The notes under the pieces: model-generated
The model's input: the letters and a program-made list of their open reading frames with translations, nothing else
Told to the model about the DNA's origin: nothing
The model's database searches: none
Position numbers and translations under genes: made by a program
Part shown: positions 39,143 through 39,597 of the stretch, piece after piece
Position numbering within the stretch: position 1 is the first letter of the stretch
Layout of the letters: every line of letters starts with the position of its first letter
NCBI GenBank assembly: GCA_017985935.1
Contig: JAGNWT010000033.1
Location: 1-39,597, forward strand
Reading direction: 5' to 3'
Length of the DNA: 39,597 nt
From: Anaerolineales bacterium
Lineage (GTDB): Bacteria; Chloroflexota; Anaerolineae; Anaerolineales; Villigracilaceae

Positions 39143-39597
39143 TATTTCCTCTTCCACTCGGGATCATAGAACGGCAGCTTGACCACTTTCGCGGGCGCAT
39201 GCTTGCGCTGGTGTTCGACCGTGATCTCCATCCGCACATCAGTGCCGAGTTCAAAATACGGCTTTTGCAAATGAGCCAGCGCGATGTATTTCTTCAGCAA
39301 CGGCGACCAGGAGGCTGTCGAAGCGTAACCCACCTGCACATTACCGACCATGATCGGCATGCTGGCGCGGATGGCAGTGCCGGGAATTTGGGGCGGCATA
39401 CCTACTTCGGCATACAACGCTTCCATACCGACCCAGTCAATTTCGATGCCGACCATCTTCCACTCTGAACCGTTCTGCTTCTCGCGTTCGAGAGCCTTGC
39501 GCCCGACAAAGTATCCCTTCTTATCGAGGTTGACCGTCCAGTCGAGTCCCAGTTCAAACGGGGAAGACTTCTGCGATTCGATCCACGCGTGGCTGGC
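39142..39597 (-). CDS. GcvT-family aminomethyltransferase-like protein, C-terminal part
   Basis: About 150 C-terminal residues of a folate-dependent aminomethyltransferase family protein; the N-terminus is beyond the window edge. Seen: SPFELGLDWTVNLDKKGYFVGRKALEREK, the usual substrate-folate domain end, then the C-terminal barrel with VQVGYASTASWSPLLKKYIALAHLQKPYFELGTDVRMEITVEHQRKHAPAKVVKLPFYDPEWKRK. The final PFYDPEWKR differs from classical GcvT and is closer to GcvT-like demethylases or oxidoreductase partners. Its stop overlaps the next ATG, so it likely supplies or uses a product of the PYROXD2-like flavoproteins (inference). Confidence 0.88.
   Translation of the reverse strand, partial: ASHAWIESQKSSPFELGLDWTVNLDKKGYFVGRKALEREKQNGSEWKMVGIEIDWVGMEALYAEVGMPPQIPGTAIRASMPIMVGNVQVGYASTASWSPLLKKYIALAHLQKPYFELGTDVRMEITVEHQRKHAPAKVVKLPFYDPEWKRK

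Noticed and set aside
1..39597. CRISPR arrays, tRNA/rRNA genes, insertion sequences, phage genes
   Set aside because: None seen: no spaced repeat arrays, no cloverleaf-like sequence with CCA-type ends, no transposase or integrase motifs.

Overview
The window looks like chromosomal DNA of a member of the Chloroflexota, probably class Anaerolineae. That is an inference from gene content: a non-sporulator-type SpoVS, lamin-tail/DUF11 surface proteins, lipoproteins with Ala-Pro-Thr-Glu linkers, PYROXD2-like oxidoreductase pairs, DUF5671 membrane proteins and a PepF-type M3 peptidase. No phage, insertion sequence, CRISPR array, tRNA or rRNA was seen. Genes are dense and mostly end in clear intrinsic terminators.

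Layout. 1-419: start of isocitrate dehydrogenase (minus, cut by the window edge). 716-3372: uracil/xanthine permease and a short CAD-like dihydroorotase. 3373-3888: a gene-free stretch with eight DnaA boxes, five DnaA-trios and an AT-rich tract, read here as the chromosomal replication origin; it runs directly into spoVS. 4291-7950: a large secreted lamin-tail/DUF11 protein. 8010-10567: pyrF-pyrE-pyrD. With pyrC and the permease, the pyrimidine genes therefore flank the origin. 10553-15385: a kinase-like protein with a broken P-loop, a small conserved protein, a PaaG-like crotonase, glutamate dehydrogenase and glutaryl-CoA dehydrogenase. 15432-18104 (minus): a cupin, a lipoprotein rhodanese with an in-frame UGA that is a good selenocysteine candidate, and oligoendopeptidase F. 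18238-21920: two membrane proteins and dnaN. 22015-25345 (minus): a GntR-led operon (gntR, SPFH protein, SdpI-like protein, DUF4177 protein, CPBP protease) with two or three parS-like sites in its gaps. 25637-27199: pdxS-pdxT (vitamin B6). 27254-31437: acetyltransferase-like protein, small protein, HAD phosphatase, membrane-anchored protein and fatty acid desaturase. 31488-35333 (minus): a phosphonate-type ABC transporter (phnD-phnC-phnE) with an unusually large permease. 35457-39597 (minus): an acetyltransferase, two PYROXD2-like flavoproteins and the end of a GcvT-family protein.

How it fits together. Origin, spoVS, dnaN and parS-like sites within about 22 kb suggest an origin domain in which dnaN has separated from dnaA (dnaA is not in the window). 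The pyr genes and permease supply UMP. GDH, GCDH and the crotonase point to amino-acid and aromatic/glutaryl-CoA catabolism. The two most notable observations are the origin with its DnaA-trio element (3461-3840) and the probable selenocysteine rhodanese (15768-16250).
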